Assembly (NCBI RefSeq): GCF_000003815.2
Contig: NC_049981.1
Location: forward strand, 31,833,349 to 31,897,348
DNA length: 64,000 nt
Source of the DNA: Branchiostoma floridae
Taxonomy: Eukaryota > Chordata > Leptocardii > Amphioxiformes > Branchiostomatidae
Reading direction: 5' to 3'
Shown: piece by piece, positions 22,526 to 33,314 of the stretch
Layout: each line of letters starts with the position of its first letter
Numbering within the stretch: the first letter of the stretch is position 1
Translations under genes and position numbers: made by a program
The notes under the pieces: generated by a model
The model's database searches: none
The model's input: the letters and a program-made list of their open reading frames with translations, nothing else
What the model was told of the DNA's origin: nothing

Positions 22526-23010
22526 CATTTCATTCGGACCGTTTTTGTTACCGGATCAGCCCTGTCTTGTTGCACAGCAAACAGTATGCTTCTGTCAAAA
22601 TAACTATTCTACCGATTTGATCCTGTCTTTGTCCAAAACAAAAAGGAAGCAGCTAGGCCTCCAGTTTAACGTTTCACCAGAATAATTCCATTACAGTGTA
22701 ACATTACCTTGATATAAAGGCAGGTAGTTTTCATATGGGTTCTCTTGACCCAAACTACACACAAAGGCCAAGGACAGGTCAGGAGTACCTACTCAAGTTA
22801 GCTATAAGGTCTATGGTGAGGTATAATGGCACTACTGGCTTACATAACACCCATGTTTACTGGGTGTACAGTTTAGCGCGTCATTCAAAAGGAGGATCCT
22901 TCTGTACACATTACACCTATCAACTACCAAGTACGCCGGCCGTGTTATCTTTGTCCTCTGTTGAACGGAACAATACCAGCAAGGACACAAGACAGATTGG
23001 TGGAGTTCAG
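22520..23010 (+). pseudogene. Degenerate array unit without peptide ORF
   Basis: The segment matches the upstream half of the other units (ACCGGATCAGCCCTGTCTTG, then CAAAAAGGAAGCAGC and TCTTGACCCAAAC) but is clearly diverged. Where exon 1 should begin (about 22.9 kb) there is no ATG-signal-peptide frame. It is probably a dead unit. Confidence 0.55.
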
Positions 23011-23417
23011 AGTTAACACAGAAAATATTCGAACTTGCGACTGGCTACTGATCTGTGAATGTACATTGATTCACCATCTTGAGCAGACTATCGCGGCCAA
23101 ATAGAAACAGTGTAACTGTGTTTGATGGTAAAGGAGTCCTGTAGATTACTACAGTAGATCTATAAGAAGTAGTCTTGAGAAGTTCAAATCTTACGCAAAA
23201 GTAACATGAGTAGCTTCTCATGGACACTCTGTGACCTTTGTGTGTATGTGGGTTCAACTTTGCTTAGCACATTATTTTCATGTCATATTGCCCGCTGTTG
23301 TGCTCGTATAGGACTGTTAATCGAAGATTGGCTTTCAAGATTTTAAAGGTAATGCAATTATGGACTTTGCTCTGGGTAGTATTTTACTATAATCAGTGTA
23401 ATACGTGATTTAACATG

Positions 23418-24293
23418 CATTGGCATAATACCGGTCATAAGCCTTATACCGGTCGATTAAAAATAGTGGAACTTAAAGAGATCTACACATGCAACAATAG
23501 TTATTTCTGAGGTATGCACACTTCAGACATCTAGGTGTCCAATACATAATTTACAAAGCATCGATAACACTGCATTCGAAGACAACAAGGCCAAAAGTTT
23601 TCAGGTCATTTTCGGGGCAGGCGAGCTCGTCGTGGGACAAACACACTGTCACGTTCATCGCCAGATTTGTAGATAATAATCACATGTGCTCACGGCACAA
23701 GACGAGCATGATTCAACAGCAATCTTGAATTTCTTTTGTTGACCTACAACTCGTGTAAAAGTGTGAGGAACCGTTACATTATCGCCCGGATCTACGGCTG
23801 AATGGGTCAAATTGAACGTACGCCGCCATTTTCCCGCCATTTTTAATGCTACGGCCAGCAGTAAAGTTTTACGTCATAGCGGTTGTGACGGACCAAAATT
23901 AAATGAAAATTCTTGTCAGTATACGCCCATTTTCTCATGACTTTTTGTATGCTCATGCAGATTTTTGTTTTGTGCAACTACTAACAGGAAAGAAAGGAAC
24001 AACAGAGGATGTATAAACTTTACATAGCGGCAGTTAATTGTGCCGTGTTTCGTTCGACCGGTATAGTGCACCCCCTTCCAACCACGCGCCCGTTCTCCGT
24101 GCAATTCCGCGGTGTGTTCCAATTATGATATTATGTTTTTAGCAGGACCAGAGAGACAAAATAATTTACACAGAAGAAGTGGCAAAGGTAAGCTGTAACA
24201 GCAACATGTAACTGGAGAAAATGATGCGTTGATCATTTGCCAAATTAGCATTGCTTGAGAAATTGCAGTAAACCGACCGGTATTATGCCAATG
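23418..24293. mobile_element. ~876-bp element with perfect 18-bp terminal inverted repeats
   Basis: CATTGGCATAATACCGGT (23418-23435) is exactly the reverse complement of ACCGGTATTATGCCAATG (24276-24293). The flanks GTGATTTAACATG and GATGTTATATTCATTTACATG join into the sequence seen uninterrupted in array copy 1 (CAGATTTATATTCATTTACA at 20522-20541), so array copy 1 acts as an empty site. There is no transposase frame inside, so it is a non-autonomous DNA element. The target duplication is unclear. Confidence 0.7.
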
Positions 24294-24751
24294 GATGTTA
24301 TATTCATTTACATGATCCTTTCGTCCATAGCAAACGTATCAACACTTACGCAAACAACAACAAAAGGTACACTTGGTGTGCCTGGATTAAAAGGCAATTT
24401 TACTTAAATCTTACCCCGTCTTTGTCAAAAACAAAAAGGAACTGGCTTCCAGTTGCAGTATCATTTACAGTATTCCATTCCCTTCGTAAAGACGGTGTAT
24501 TTTCAGATTCAAGATCTCTTGACCCAGCAAAGGCAAATGTAATTTATCAAGATCCGGAGAGAAAGGCAACACCTACTCAGCTTACTTGACTACGTCAGTG
24601 TTGAGGAATCGGGAGGGGGCAAAGCAAACACCAGGGCACCCACATTTACTACAGCAAGTGCAGTGACTGGACTACGTTTGGCAAATAAAAGGAGAATCCA
24701 CTGTCGGTCTTTGAAACTCGCCAAGAATCTTGTCTAGATTCCGGAGAAGCC

Positions 24752-25161
24752 ATGGGAGTGAACCTGAAGCTCCTGCTCCTGCTGGTCGTAGCAGTGGCCA
24801 TCATTTGGGACGCCGCTGACGCCCAGGGGCCAGACCATGAGGGAGGTCGCGGACTTCACGCTGACGGTGACACCGCAGAAGCGCGCTTGCCGCGGGATCT
24901 GGGAGCAGGTGTGTATACGAGCCTGTTTCGATCTAGTTATCAATGTTCTCACGAAGTGTTGTACGGATACAGAAGAATTCCTACTACCAAAGAAAGTGGC
25001 AAGTAGATTTCTGGAAAGCTGACGCTAACGTCAAGGACATGCAGGATTCGTTGCTTCATGATGAGATCAGGGAAGTAATGTCAATCAACTTCATGTCCAC
25101 AGATGTTCCGCAGGTGAATGATGAGGCGGAGGAGAGGGCCGAGCTGGGAAAAACTCCCTGA
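24752..25161 (+). CDS. Small secreted peptide precursor, array copy 2 (two exons, 71 aa)
   Basis: Exon 1 is 24752-24908 (donor GCAG|GTGTGTAT) and exon 2 is 25103-25161 (acceptor ATGTCCACAG, stop TGA), 71 residues in all. The signal peptide MGVNLKLLLLLVVAVAIIWD is followed by a probable cleavage after AADA, then QGPDHEGGRGLHADGDTAEA, RLPRDLGADVPQVND and an acidic helix ending ELGKTP. Compared with copy 1, the region just after the signal peptide varies (acidic here, basic there), while HADG, EAR-PRDLGADVP and LGKTP are kept. Its unit starts near 23320 and was interrupted by the element at 23418-24293. Confidence 0.65.
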
Positions 25162-25765
25162 GCCGCACCGACTTCGGCTGCTGGTATGCTTGCGACAGTT
25201 GCCTTGATTCTTGAATCCATTTCATTCTTTTAAACCTGTACTATGGTATCTCCTACCTTCCAAGTAAAACTAAGATGCGGCATGGATAATTTTTCTGCAT
25301 CGAAAAGAAAACCACAGTTTCTTTCTTGATCACTTTTTGCAGACTGTTGAGTACAATGCATGGATTCTTGTCTGAGTACCGAATATACTGAAGATTCAAT
25401 ACTATTAATTTAAAACTCCTTAGATTGCTGTCTGACGGGCCTCGTTTGTTGTGACGATTGGAGGATGGTGACAAATCTCCAGTGCTGTGCATGCTTAATG
25501 ACGTAACTGCGTTCGAATATTCGATCTAGTGTCAGAGGCCCGCAGTGTGCTTGTAGCCGCAGTTGTGTGAAATTTGAAGCGGTTCAATTTTATCGGCTTC
25601 AGCTTGCTTGAACTCTCGGTATATGTACAAATAGTCGTTGCTCATTATAAGAGACATCAGTAGAGTTCATACTACATGTAGTGCCAGGCATTTTCACAAA
25701 CAAGAAACTGTGGAAAACATGATAATCGTACTGCAGAGGCTGCAAGTGTACATCGACACGACAAA

Positions 25766-26038
25766 NNNNNNNNNNNNNNNNNNNNNNNNNNNNNNNNNNN
25801 NNNNNNNNNNNNNNNNNNNNNNNNNNNNNNNNNNNNNNNNNNNNNNNNNNNNNNNNNNNNNNNNNNNNNNNNNNNNNNNNNNNNNNNNNNNNNNNNNNNN
25901 NNNNNNNNNNNNNNNNNNNNNNNNNNNNNNNNNNNNNNNNNNNNNNNNNNNNNNNNNNNNNNNNNNNNNNNNNNNNNNNNNNNNNNNNNNNNNNNNNNNN
26001 NNNNNNNNNNNNNNNNNNNNNNNNNNNNNNNNNNNNNN
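25766..26038. other. Assembly gap in the array
   Basis: 273 unresolved bases near the 3' end of array unit 3. By comparison with the next unit, only 3'-flanking sequence is missing. Confidence 1.
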
Positions 26039-26614
26039 AAAATCCTGTGGTGCTCACTGCTGAGTACTCCGTGTCATTCTTACTGTATGTACAGGATGGA
26101 AATGTGGTAGACCACCATTTTAGGGGTCTAACTTGTCTCGCGCGCGTCTGTGTGTTTGTGTGTGTGGACAATTCATTCAGACCTGGTGTATAGCCGGGTC
26201 AGCCCTGTTTTGTTGTTCTGCCTCGCAGACCTTATGCCCCTGCCAAAAGGCATTAGTTTACTCATTTTACCCTGCCTTTGTAGAAAACAAAAAGGAACCG
26301 GACTCCCGTTTTAACAGAAGACTTCCATCACGGCCTAAATCCCCTTGATAAAGAGGGTGTAGTTAACGGGTTCAATATCTCTTGACCCAGCAAAGGCAAA
26401 TGTCATGCATCAAGATCCGGAGAGAAAGGCAACCCCTACTCAGCTTACTTGACTACGTCAGTGTTGAGGAATCGGGAGGGGGCAAAGCAAACACCAGGGC
26501 ACCCACATTTACAACAGCAAGTGCTGCGACTGGACTACGTTTGGCAAATCAAAGGAGAATCCACTGTCGGTCTTTGAAACTCGCCAGGAATCTTGTGTAG
26601 ATTCGAGAGAAGCC

Positions 26615-26660
26615 ATGGGGGTGATCATGACACTCCTGCTCCTGGTGGTCGTGGCAGTGA
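26615..26660 (+). CDS. Small secreted peptide precursor, array copy 3 (cut by assembly gap)
   Basis: Only the first 15 codons are visible (MGVIMTLLLLVVVAV), the start of the same signal peptide, before the gap at 26661-27229. The upstream 400 bases are nearly identical to those of copies 2 and 4, and the 3' flank resumes at 27230 with the usual downstream sequence and an AATAAA at 27888-27893. The start codon lies 1863 bases after copy 2 and 1849 before copy 4, which sets the array period. Confidence 0.6.
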
Positions 26661-27229
26661 NNNNNNNNNNNNNNNNNNNNNNNNNNNNNNNNNNNNNNNN
26701 NNNNNNNNNNNNNNNNNNNNNNNNNNNNNNNNNNNNNNNNNNNNNNNNNNNNNNNNNNNNNNNNNNNNNNNNNNNNNNNNNNNNNNNNNNNNNNNNNNNN
26801 NNNNNNNNNNNNNNNNNNNNNNNNNNNNNNNNNNNNNNNNNNNNNNNNNNNNNNNNNNNNNNNNNNNNNNNNNNNNNNNNNNNNNNNNNNNNNNNNNNNN
26901 NNNNNNNNNNNNNNNNNNNNNNNNNNNNNNNNNNNNNNNNNNNNNNNNNNNNNNNNNNNNNNNNNNNNNNNNNNNNNNNNNNNNNNNNNNNNNNNNNNNN
27001 NNNNNNNNNNNNNNNNNNNNNNNNNNNNNNNNNNNNNNNNNNNNNNNNNNNNNNNNNNNNNNNNNNNNNNNNNNNNNNNNNNNNNNNNNNNNNNNNNNNN
27101 NNNNNNNNNNNNNNNNNNNNNNNNNNNNNNNNNNNNNNNNNNNNNNNNNNNNNNNNNNNNNNNNNNNNNNNNNNNNNNNNNNNNNNNNNNNNNNNNNNNN
27201 NNNNNNNNNNNNNNNNNNNNNNNNNNNNN
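26661..27229. other. Assembly gap covering most of array copy 3
   Basis: 569 unresolved bases that remove the rest of exon 1, the intron and exon 2 of the third peptide gene. Confidence 1.
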
Positions 27230-27887
27230 GAAGATTCAATACTATTAATTTAAAACTCCTTAGATTGCTGTCTGACGGGCCTCGTTTGTTGTGACGATTG
27301 GAGGATGGTGACAAATCTCCAGTGCTGTGCATGCTTAATGACGTAACTGCGTTCGAATATTCGATCTAGTGTCAGAGGCCCGCAGTGTGCTTGTAGCCGC
27401 AGTTGTGTGAAATTTGAAGCGGTTCAATTTTATCGGCTTCAGCTTGCTTGAAACTCTCGGTATATGTACAAATAGTCGTTGCTCATTATAAGAGACATCA
27501 GTAGAGTTCATACTACATGTAGTGCCAGGCATTTTCACAAACAAGAAACTGTGGAAAACATGATAATCGTACTGCAGAGGCTGCAAGTGTACATCGACAC
27601 GACAAAAGTACCGTGACGTAAGTTAAGTAAACACAGGTTGAAAATGCATGATCAAGCATAGAACTATCAGGTTGGCTTTATAGGGAATCTTCAACCTGTG
27701 AAGTTCCGTTCTTTGTCAATTTCTACAGTAACGTTAACGTTACAAGTTCTTTCTGCCAACGTTCTGAAGATCTGCAAGGTTTCACAGGGCGAAAGATACT
27801 TTCTACGTGATCACCTAAGAAGTCTCCCCAAAGTGCATTCTAACAGGAGACTGGTGATCTTCATTATATTTCTGCGTGTGAAGTGTG

Positions 27888-27893
27888 AATAAA
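27888..27893 (+). terminator. Polyadenylation signal of array copy 3
   Basis: AATAAA in AAGTGTGAATAAAATCCTGTG, the conserved unit end. Confidence 0.5.
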
Positions 27894-28463
27894 ATCCTGT
27901 GGTGCTCACTGCTGAGTTTCTCTGTGTCATTCTTACTGTATGTACAGGATGGAAATGTGGTAGACCACCATTTTAGGGGTCTAACTTGTCTCTCGCGCGT
28001 CTGTGTGTTTGTGTGTGTGGACAATTCATTCAGACCTGGTGTATAGCCGGGTCAGCCCTGTTTTGTTGTTCTGCCTCGCAGACCTTATGCCCCTGCCAAG
28101 AGGCATTAGTTTACTCATTTTACCCTGCCTTTGTAGAAAACAAAAAGGAACCGGCCTCCCGTTTCAACAGAAGGCTTCCATCACAGTATAAATCCCCTTG
28201 ATAATGGCGGTGTAGTTTACGGGTTCAATATTCTTGACCCAGCAAAGGTCCATGCCATGCATCAAGATCCGGAGAGAAAGGCAAAACCTACTCGGCTTAC
28301 TTTGCGTCAGTGCTGAGGAATCGGGAGGGGGCAAAGCAAACACCGGGTGCAACACATTTACAACAAGTACTGCGACTGGACTATACTACGTTTGGGAAGT
28401 AAAAGGAGAATTCACTGTCGGTCTTTGAAACTCACCAAGGAGGCTGTCTAGATTCGAGAAGCC

Positions 28464-30828
28464 ATGGGGGTAAACCTGAAGCTCTTGCTCATGGTGACCA
28501 CAGCAGTGATCATCATTTCGAACGCCGCCGACGCCCAGTGGCGTAGTGGGGGGTTTGTCGGCGGTGGCTTACCTGTTCATGCTGACGGTAATGTCGCAGA
28601 GGCACGTTCACCGCGGGATCTGGAAGCAGGTGTGTATACAAGACTTTATGTCATAGTAGGGCCGATATAACGTTCGATATCAGTGTGTTCCGGACCGTAC
28701 CACATGGGTTTCTACTTTTATGTCATACCCGTGACGCGAAAACGTCCGATACGGGTGTTCCGGAACGGGCCGTACGTTTCCGTATCGCACAGGTTCGAAA
28801 GGCGTATCACACAGGCTCCATTCGAATAAATCGAACTGTTTCGAGCGGGCCGAATACGGCACGGTTGGCAATTCGAATACCTGATTCGGACGTTGAAACA
28901 TTGCTGTTGCAACACCTATTGTTCGAGGGCACCAAATTTGTTCAACTTCTGGCGCATTTCGCATCAAAACATGGGTTTTCTCAGGTGGGTATGACATAAA
29001 TAAAATACAACAGGGTGTATTCTATATGTATCACACAGGCTTCCATGCATCGAATAAATCGAACGCACTCCGCGCCCAGTAGTCACCGGGTCGAAAATTT
29101 GAACACCGGATTCGCAAGTTGAAATTGCTGTTATTTTTGTTCGAGGGCACCAAATTTCTGGCGTATTTCTCATTGAAATGTGTGTTTTCTCGGCTGAATG
29201 AAATACAACAACGGTGTATTCCGTATCAACCTCGGTCCCAGCCCTCACGCGGGTCGAATCTTCCTCCGACCTACCGTCGGGCGATCCTATCCGTATTCTT
29301 TACCTCTGGTTGTATGGAATACACCATGTTGTTACCTTCGCCGAGAAGGTTATGTTTTGGGTAGCGTGTGTATGTTTGTCTGTAGAAGACCATTATAACT
29401 CGAGAACGCCTGGATGGATTGTATTTATATTTGGTATGTGGGTAGGTCTTGATCAGACCTGGAAACGATTAGATTTTGGGCCCCCTAGTGGCCTGTTAAG
29501 GTACTGCAACGGTACTTCCGGGCTTGATATTTCAAGTTCTGAACATGCTGTGGCTATGATTTTTGAGTGGTAGACAGCTCTTGATGTCAAGAGTAAGTGG
29601 TGTAGGTTTGGGCCCCCTAGCGGCTTGTTTTGGAACTGCAAGGGAGATTTAATGTCAGACTTTGAAAGGGAATAACTCAAGAAGTGGTTGACGTATTGTC
29701 ATGATTTTTGGTATGTAGATAGCTTAAGAGATGCTTCATATAATTACATATCAATTATGCAAATTGGAATCTAATTTTCATACTTAATTAGGAAACCTTC
29801 TAAACATGCTCAGTTCCATGATAGGGCCATTATAATATGTGACATTTGTAACTGAGATAGAGAAGAATATTGATAGATATGCATTATGCAAAATAAATAC
29901 CTAATTAGCATAATTAATGAGAAAATGCTATAATTTCATTTCGGTAAATGATGGGCACTTCTTACTGGTAGCATTTGGAAGTTATGTACAGGTAAATATC
30001 GTGAACATTGATTATGCAAATGAGGTCCTCATTTGCATAAATTATCAGAAAATGCGATGAAAATCTTTTTAACATAGATTTTTTTACGATAAGATAGTTT
30101 ACCGTAAACTTAAGTTATGGACAGATGAACATCGTTGAACATTACTTATGCAAATGAGGCCCTCATTTGCATAAATTATCCGAAAATGCGACAAATGCCG
30201 TCTTTCTTAATATAGATTGTGCACGTCTGGTGTTTGGTGGAGGAGATGATTAAGTAATATAATTATGCAAATGAGAACCTTATTTCCATAATTAATGAAA
30301 CAGACAACACACCAGTTGTAAAGGCTAGGATCATTTGGCGAAGGTATGGGGTCGTGGAACTCTAGTATTCTATATGTATTGATCTACCTATAACGGTACA
30401 CACAGACGCGTGGTGCTGATACAAAAAGAATTCCTGCTAGTACTACCAAAGAAAATACCAAGTACTAGTAGTTTTTAGGCAATTGCAAGTTACATGATTT
30501 ATTGTTTCTTGTAACAGAAACGACGAAAAGGAACGGACCTATCATATTGCAGCTCTCACTCTATGTATTTTGTACCATATGTGTTCAAAAGTACTTTAAA
30601 GATTTTAACTGTATCTACGTTATATATCTCTTGTCTAACACTTACCTCCTCTAATGAAAAGCGGTCTGCATTTGAGCTTCTCGTGAATAAACAATGGTTC
30701 ACGCAAACAAAAATAATGAGCTCAGGGAACGTTAACTGTTCATGTACCCAGATGTTCCTCGGGTGAATGACGAGGCGGAGGAGAAGGCTGAAAATCTGCT
30801 CCTCGCCAAGCTGGGGAAAACTCCCTGA
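28464..30828 (+). CDS. Small secreted peptide precursor, array copy 4 (two exons, 80 aa, enlarged intron)
   Basis: Exon 1 is 28464-28629 and exon 2 is 30752-30828; the junction GCAG|GT...CCCAG|AT keeps the frame, giving 80 residues. The signal peptide MGVNLKLLLMVTTAVIIISN is followed by QWRSGGFVGGGLPVHADGNV, then AEARSPRDLEADVPRVNDEA and a helix ending LLLAKLGKTP. The intron is about 2.1 kb instead of ~0.2 kb because of inserted repetitive DNA (28640-30365). AATAAA at 31721-31726 may end the transcript, and a TATA-like AGTATAAATCCCC near 28185-28197 lies in the promoter-proximal part of the unit. Function unknown; the family is the same as at 20982 and 24752. Confidence 0.6.
28640..30365. mobile_element. 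~1.7-kb composite of repetitive DNA inserted in the intron of array copy 4
   Basis: Compared with the ~0.2-kb introns of copies 1 and 2, this intron contains extra sequence. The left part (28670-29250) has repeated GTTCCGGA, GTCATACCCGTGACGCG and TTCGAGGGCACCAAATTT pieces. From about 29325 it carries TTACCTTCGCCGAGAAGGTTATGTTTTGG, then AT-rich blocks with repeated ATTATGCAAATGAGGTCCTC and its complement. No ORF resembles a transposase. It may be two elements side by side. Confidence 0.55.
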
Positions 30829-31720
30829 TCTGCACCAATTCCAGCGGCTGGAGAGTGGTACGTTTGCATCATTTGATTCTTGAATCCATTTCATTCTTTT
30901 AAGCCTGCACTACGGTATCTCCTACGTAACAAGTGAAGCTAAGATGCATCAATTTTTCTGCATTGTCGAGAAAGTGCGGTATGGGTGTTTTCTTGATCAC
31001 TTTTTTTTCACGACCGTGTAACTACTGTAAACTATATGAATGCCGGTCTGAATACTGATTAATACTGACATACAACACTGTTAAACTCCCCAGATTGCTG
31101 TCTGACGGGGTTTTGTTTGCTGTGACGGCTGAAGGATGGTGAGACATCACCCGGTGCTGTACATGCTTCATGACGTAACCGAGTCCAAAGTCTCACTATT
31201 GTCAGAGGCCCCAGTGCGATTTTAGCCGTAGTTGTGTGAAATTTAAAGCGTTTTAATTTTGTAGGCTTCAGCTTGCTTGAAACACTCGGTAGTATGTGGT
31301 ACGAATAGTTGTTGCTCATCAGAAGAGACACGTTCATACTACATGTAGTACATTTTCACAAACAAGAAACTAAACATGATAATCGTAATGCAGAGGCACA
31401 AAGAGTTACATTTAATAGACGAAAGTACAGTGACGTTTGCTACAAACTCATCAAAGTAAAAGCAAGCACAGGTAAAATGCACGGAACATCGGGATGATAC
31501 TGTCAATTTTGCTTCGTATGAAATTGTCAACCTGTAAAGTTCCGTTCTGTGTCAAGTCCTACAGTATGTAACGTTAACGTTACACGTTCTTTCGGCTAAC
31601 GTTCTGAAGATCTGCAGGGTTTAACAGGGCACAAATACGGTCTACGTGATCACGTAAGACGTCTCCCTAAAGTTTATTCTAACAGGAGATTGGTGATCTT
31701 CATCATATTTCTGTAGTGTG

Positions 31721-31726
31721 AATAAA
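31721..31726 (+). terminator. Polyadenylation signal of array copy 4
   Basis: AATAAA in TAGTGTGAATAAAATGTGG, followed by the usual GTTCGATACTGAGTTTCTCTG. Confidence 0.5.
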
Positions 31727-31984
31727 ATGTGGTGTTCGATACTGAGTTTCTCTGTGACTGTGTCACTGATTGTGCAGGATGAAAATGTGGTAGACAAAAT
31801 ATCACCATTTTAGGGGTGAAACTTGTCACGCGTACGCGCGTGTGTGTGTTTGTGCACATGTGTATGTGTGGACATTTCATTAAGACCAGGTTTTTAGCAG
31901 AGAGGCGACTGCATAAACTGTGTAATAAAAGTGGCAGTAAGAAGCGACTTTATATAGTGTATAATAAACACTACTATCCGGATG

Positions 31985-32400
31985 GTACCTAGGCTAGTTT
32001 ATAGCCGGATCAGTCCTGTTTTGTTGTACTACCTCGCATACATCATGCCTCTGTCAAAAGGCATTAGTTTACTCAATTTTACCCTGCCTTTGTAGAAAAC
32101 AAAAAAGGATCCGGCCTCCCGTTTCAACAGAAGGCTTCCATGACAGTATAAATCCCCTTAATAAAGGTGGTGTAGTTTTCAGGTTCACGATCTCTTGACC
32201 CAGCAAAGGTCCATGCCATGCTTCAAGATCCGGAGAGAAAGGCAAAACCTACTCGGCTTACTTCTGCGTCTGTGTTGAGGAACAACAGCAAGTGCAGCGA
32301 CTCAACTACGTTTCGAATTTCGGAAATAAAAGGAGAATCCACTGTCGGTCTTTTAAATTCGTTGATATTGTCCAGATTGAAGAAGCTTGCTTGAAACTGT
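31985..32400 (+). pseudogene. Truncated last array unit without peptide ORF
   Basis: It repeats GGATCAGTCCTGTTTTGTTG, GCATTAGTTTACTCAATTTT, CCTCCCGTTTCAACAGAAGG, CTCTTGACCCAGCAAAGGTC and GGAGAATCCACTGTCGGTC. It then diverges at about 32360 into GTTGATATTGTCCAGATTGA with no signal peptide. It marks the right end of the array. Confidence 0.6.
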
Positions 32401-33310
32401 CGGAAGTATGTACAAATAGAAGTACATTGACACCTAATATAGGTCATTATCATGTAGCTTATCCAACTGACACAGTTATTTCACAAATTCATTTACAACA
32501 AATAAACATTTTTATACATTACATAAAGATATATTTGCAGTATGTATATATATATATATTGTACAATACAGTGTATATATATAAACCATTAAACCATTTC
32601 ATCATCGTTTAACGAATCATTTTAACTAATCAATTTAACTAATCATCCATTTGTGAGATAGTATATCAGCACCAACATGTGGCTTATTTGCAATACAAAC
32701 GAGAAAGTGAAGTCCCGGTAACCCCCATGCAGAACCTTTTCACTTGGGCACGACAAAGTACGTGTATAAGAAGTGTTAATCACGTTAGAGAGCACTAATA
32801 GAAATGTGTAAAATCAGCATAATTCATTTTCAAGTATCCCTATATCCCCATGTGGATTCCCAATTAACATAACCAATCAATCATAATATTTTTTTTACAG
32901 TTATGCATGGTTTGCAAACAAAAAACTGTAGAAACATTTTCCACGACTGTCTCCTGTATAATGGCGCGGTCCAGAAAGTGTGCGGTTATTCTAATAACCG
33001 CACACTTTTGAGGTTACGGCCTTATAACCCATAGGAAATGGGGGCCTCTGATTGGCCAACTCCATCTGGCTATATGATAATACAATTTAGGCAATATTCT
33101 AAGACATTACGTCGATGAAGATTAGACATCCAGGTAATAAGATTAACCAAAAAACAGTTAATTCAAAATCAGTACTCCACACATTGCTGCAAATGTACAT
33201 GTTAATCTTAGCAACAGAAGAAGATAACAGACGAAGATTTTAGGTTACCTCTTACGTCTTTTTCGTGCTTTTTTAGGTTTTCGATGTGACTTCTTAGGAT
33301 GATCTTCCAG
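32400..33310. other. Intergenic AT-rich stretch with hairpin and repeat ends
   Basis: No gene found. It holds a (TA)n-rich run near 32540-32582, the hairpin at 32975-33008, and a solo end of the foldback family (TACGTCGATGAAGATTAGAC at 33109, ATCCAGGTAATAAGA). Confidence 0.6.
32975..33008. repeat. Perfect 16-bp inverted repeat with 2-bp loop
   Basis: AAAGTGTGCGGTTATT, CT, AATAACCGCACACTTT. Perfect pairing over 16 bp with essentially no loop. It is adjacent to the 3' end of the sulfotransferase gene and could be a remnant of a palindromic element or a foldback site. Confidence 0.8.
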
Positions 33311-33314
33311 TTTC

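Larger units (their letters stand above)
20440..32400 (+). repeat. Tandem array of ~1.85-kb units carrying the small secreted peptide genes
   Basis: Shared landmarks recur in order: a lead CGAAGATTGGCTTTC (20440, 23322), GCCGGGTCAGCCCTGTTTTG (22550 variant, 26195, 28045, 32005), TCTTGACCCAGCAAAGG, CGGAGAGAAAGGCAA, the ATG exon, exon 2, TAGATTGCTGTCTGACGGGC (21655, 25420, 27260, 31090), AACAAGAAACTGTG, and a GTGTGAATAAAA end. Units at ~22.5-23.0 kb and ~32.0-32.4 kb keep the promoter-side sequence but no peptide ORF. Copies 2, 3 and 4 are nearly identical outside the coding region, which indicates recent duplication or gene conversion. Confidence 0.85.

Noticed and set aside
22412-22685. Cys/Val-rich frames near 22.4 kb
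   Set aside because: Products of a (GT)n run read in three phases; not a cysteine-rich peptide.
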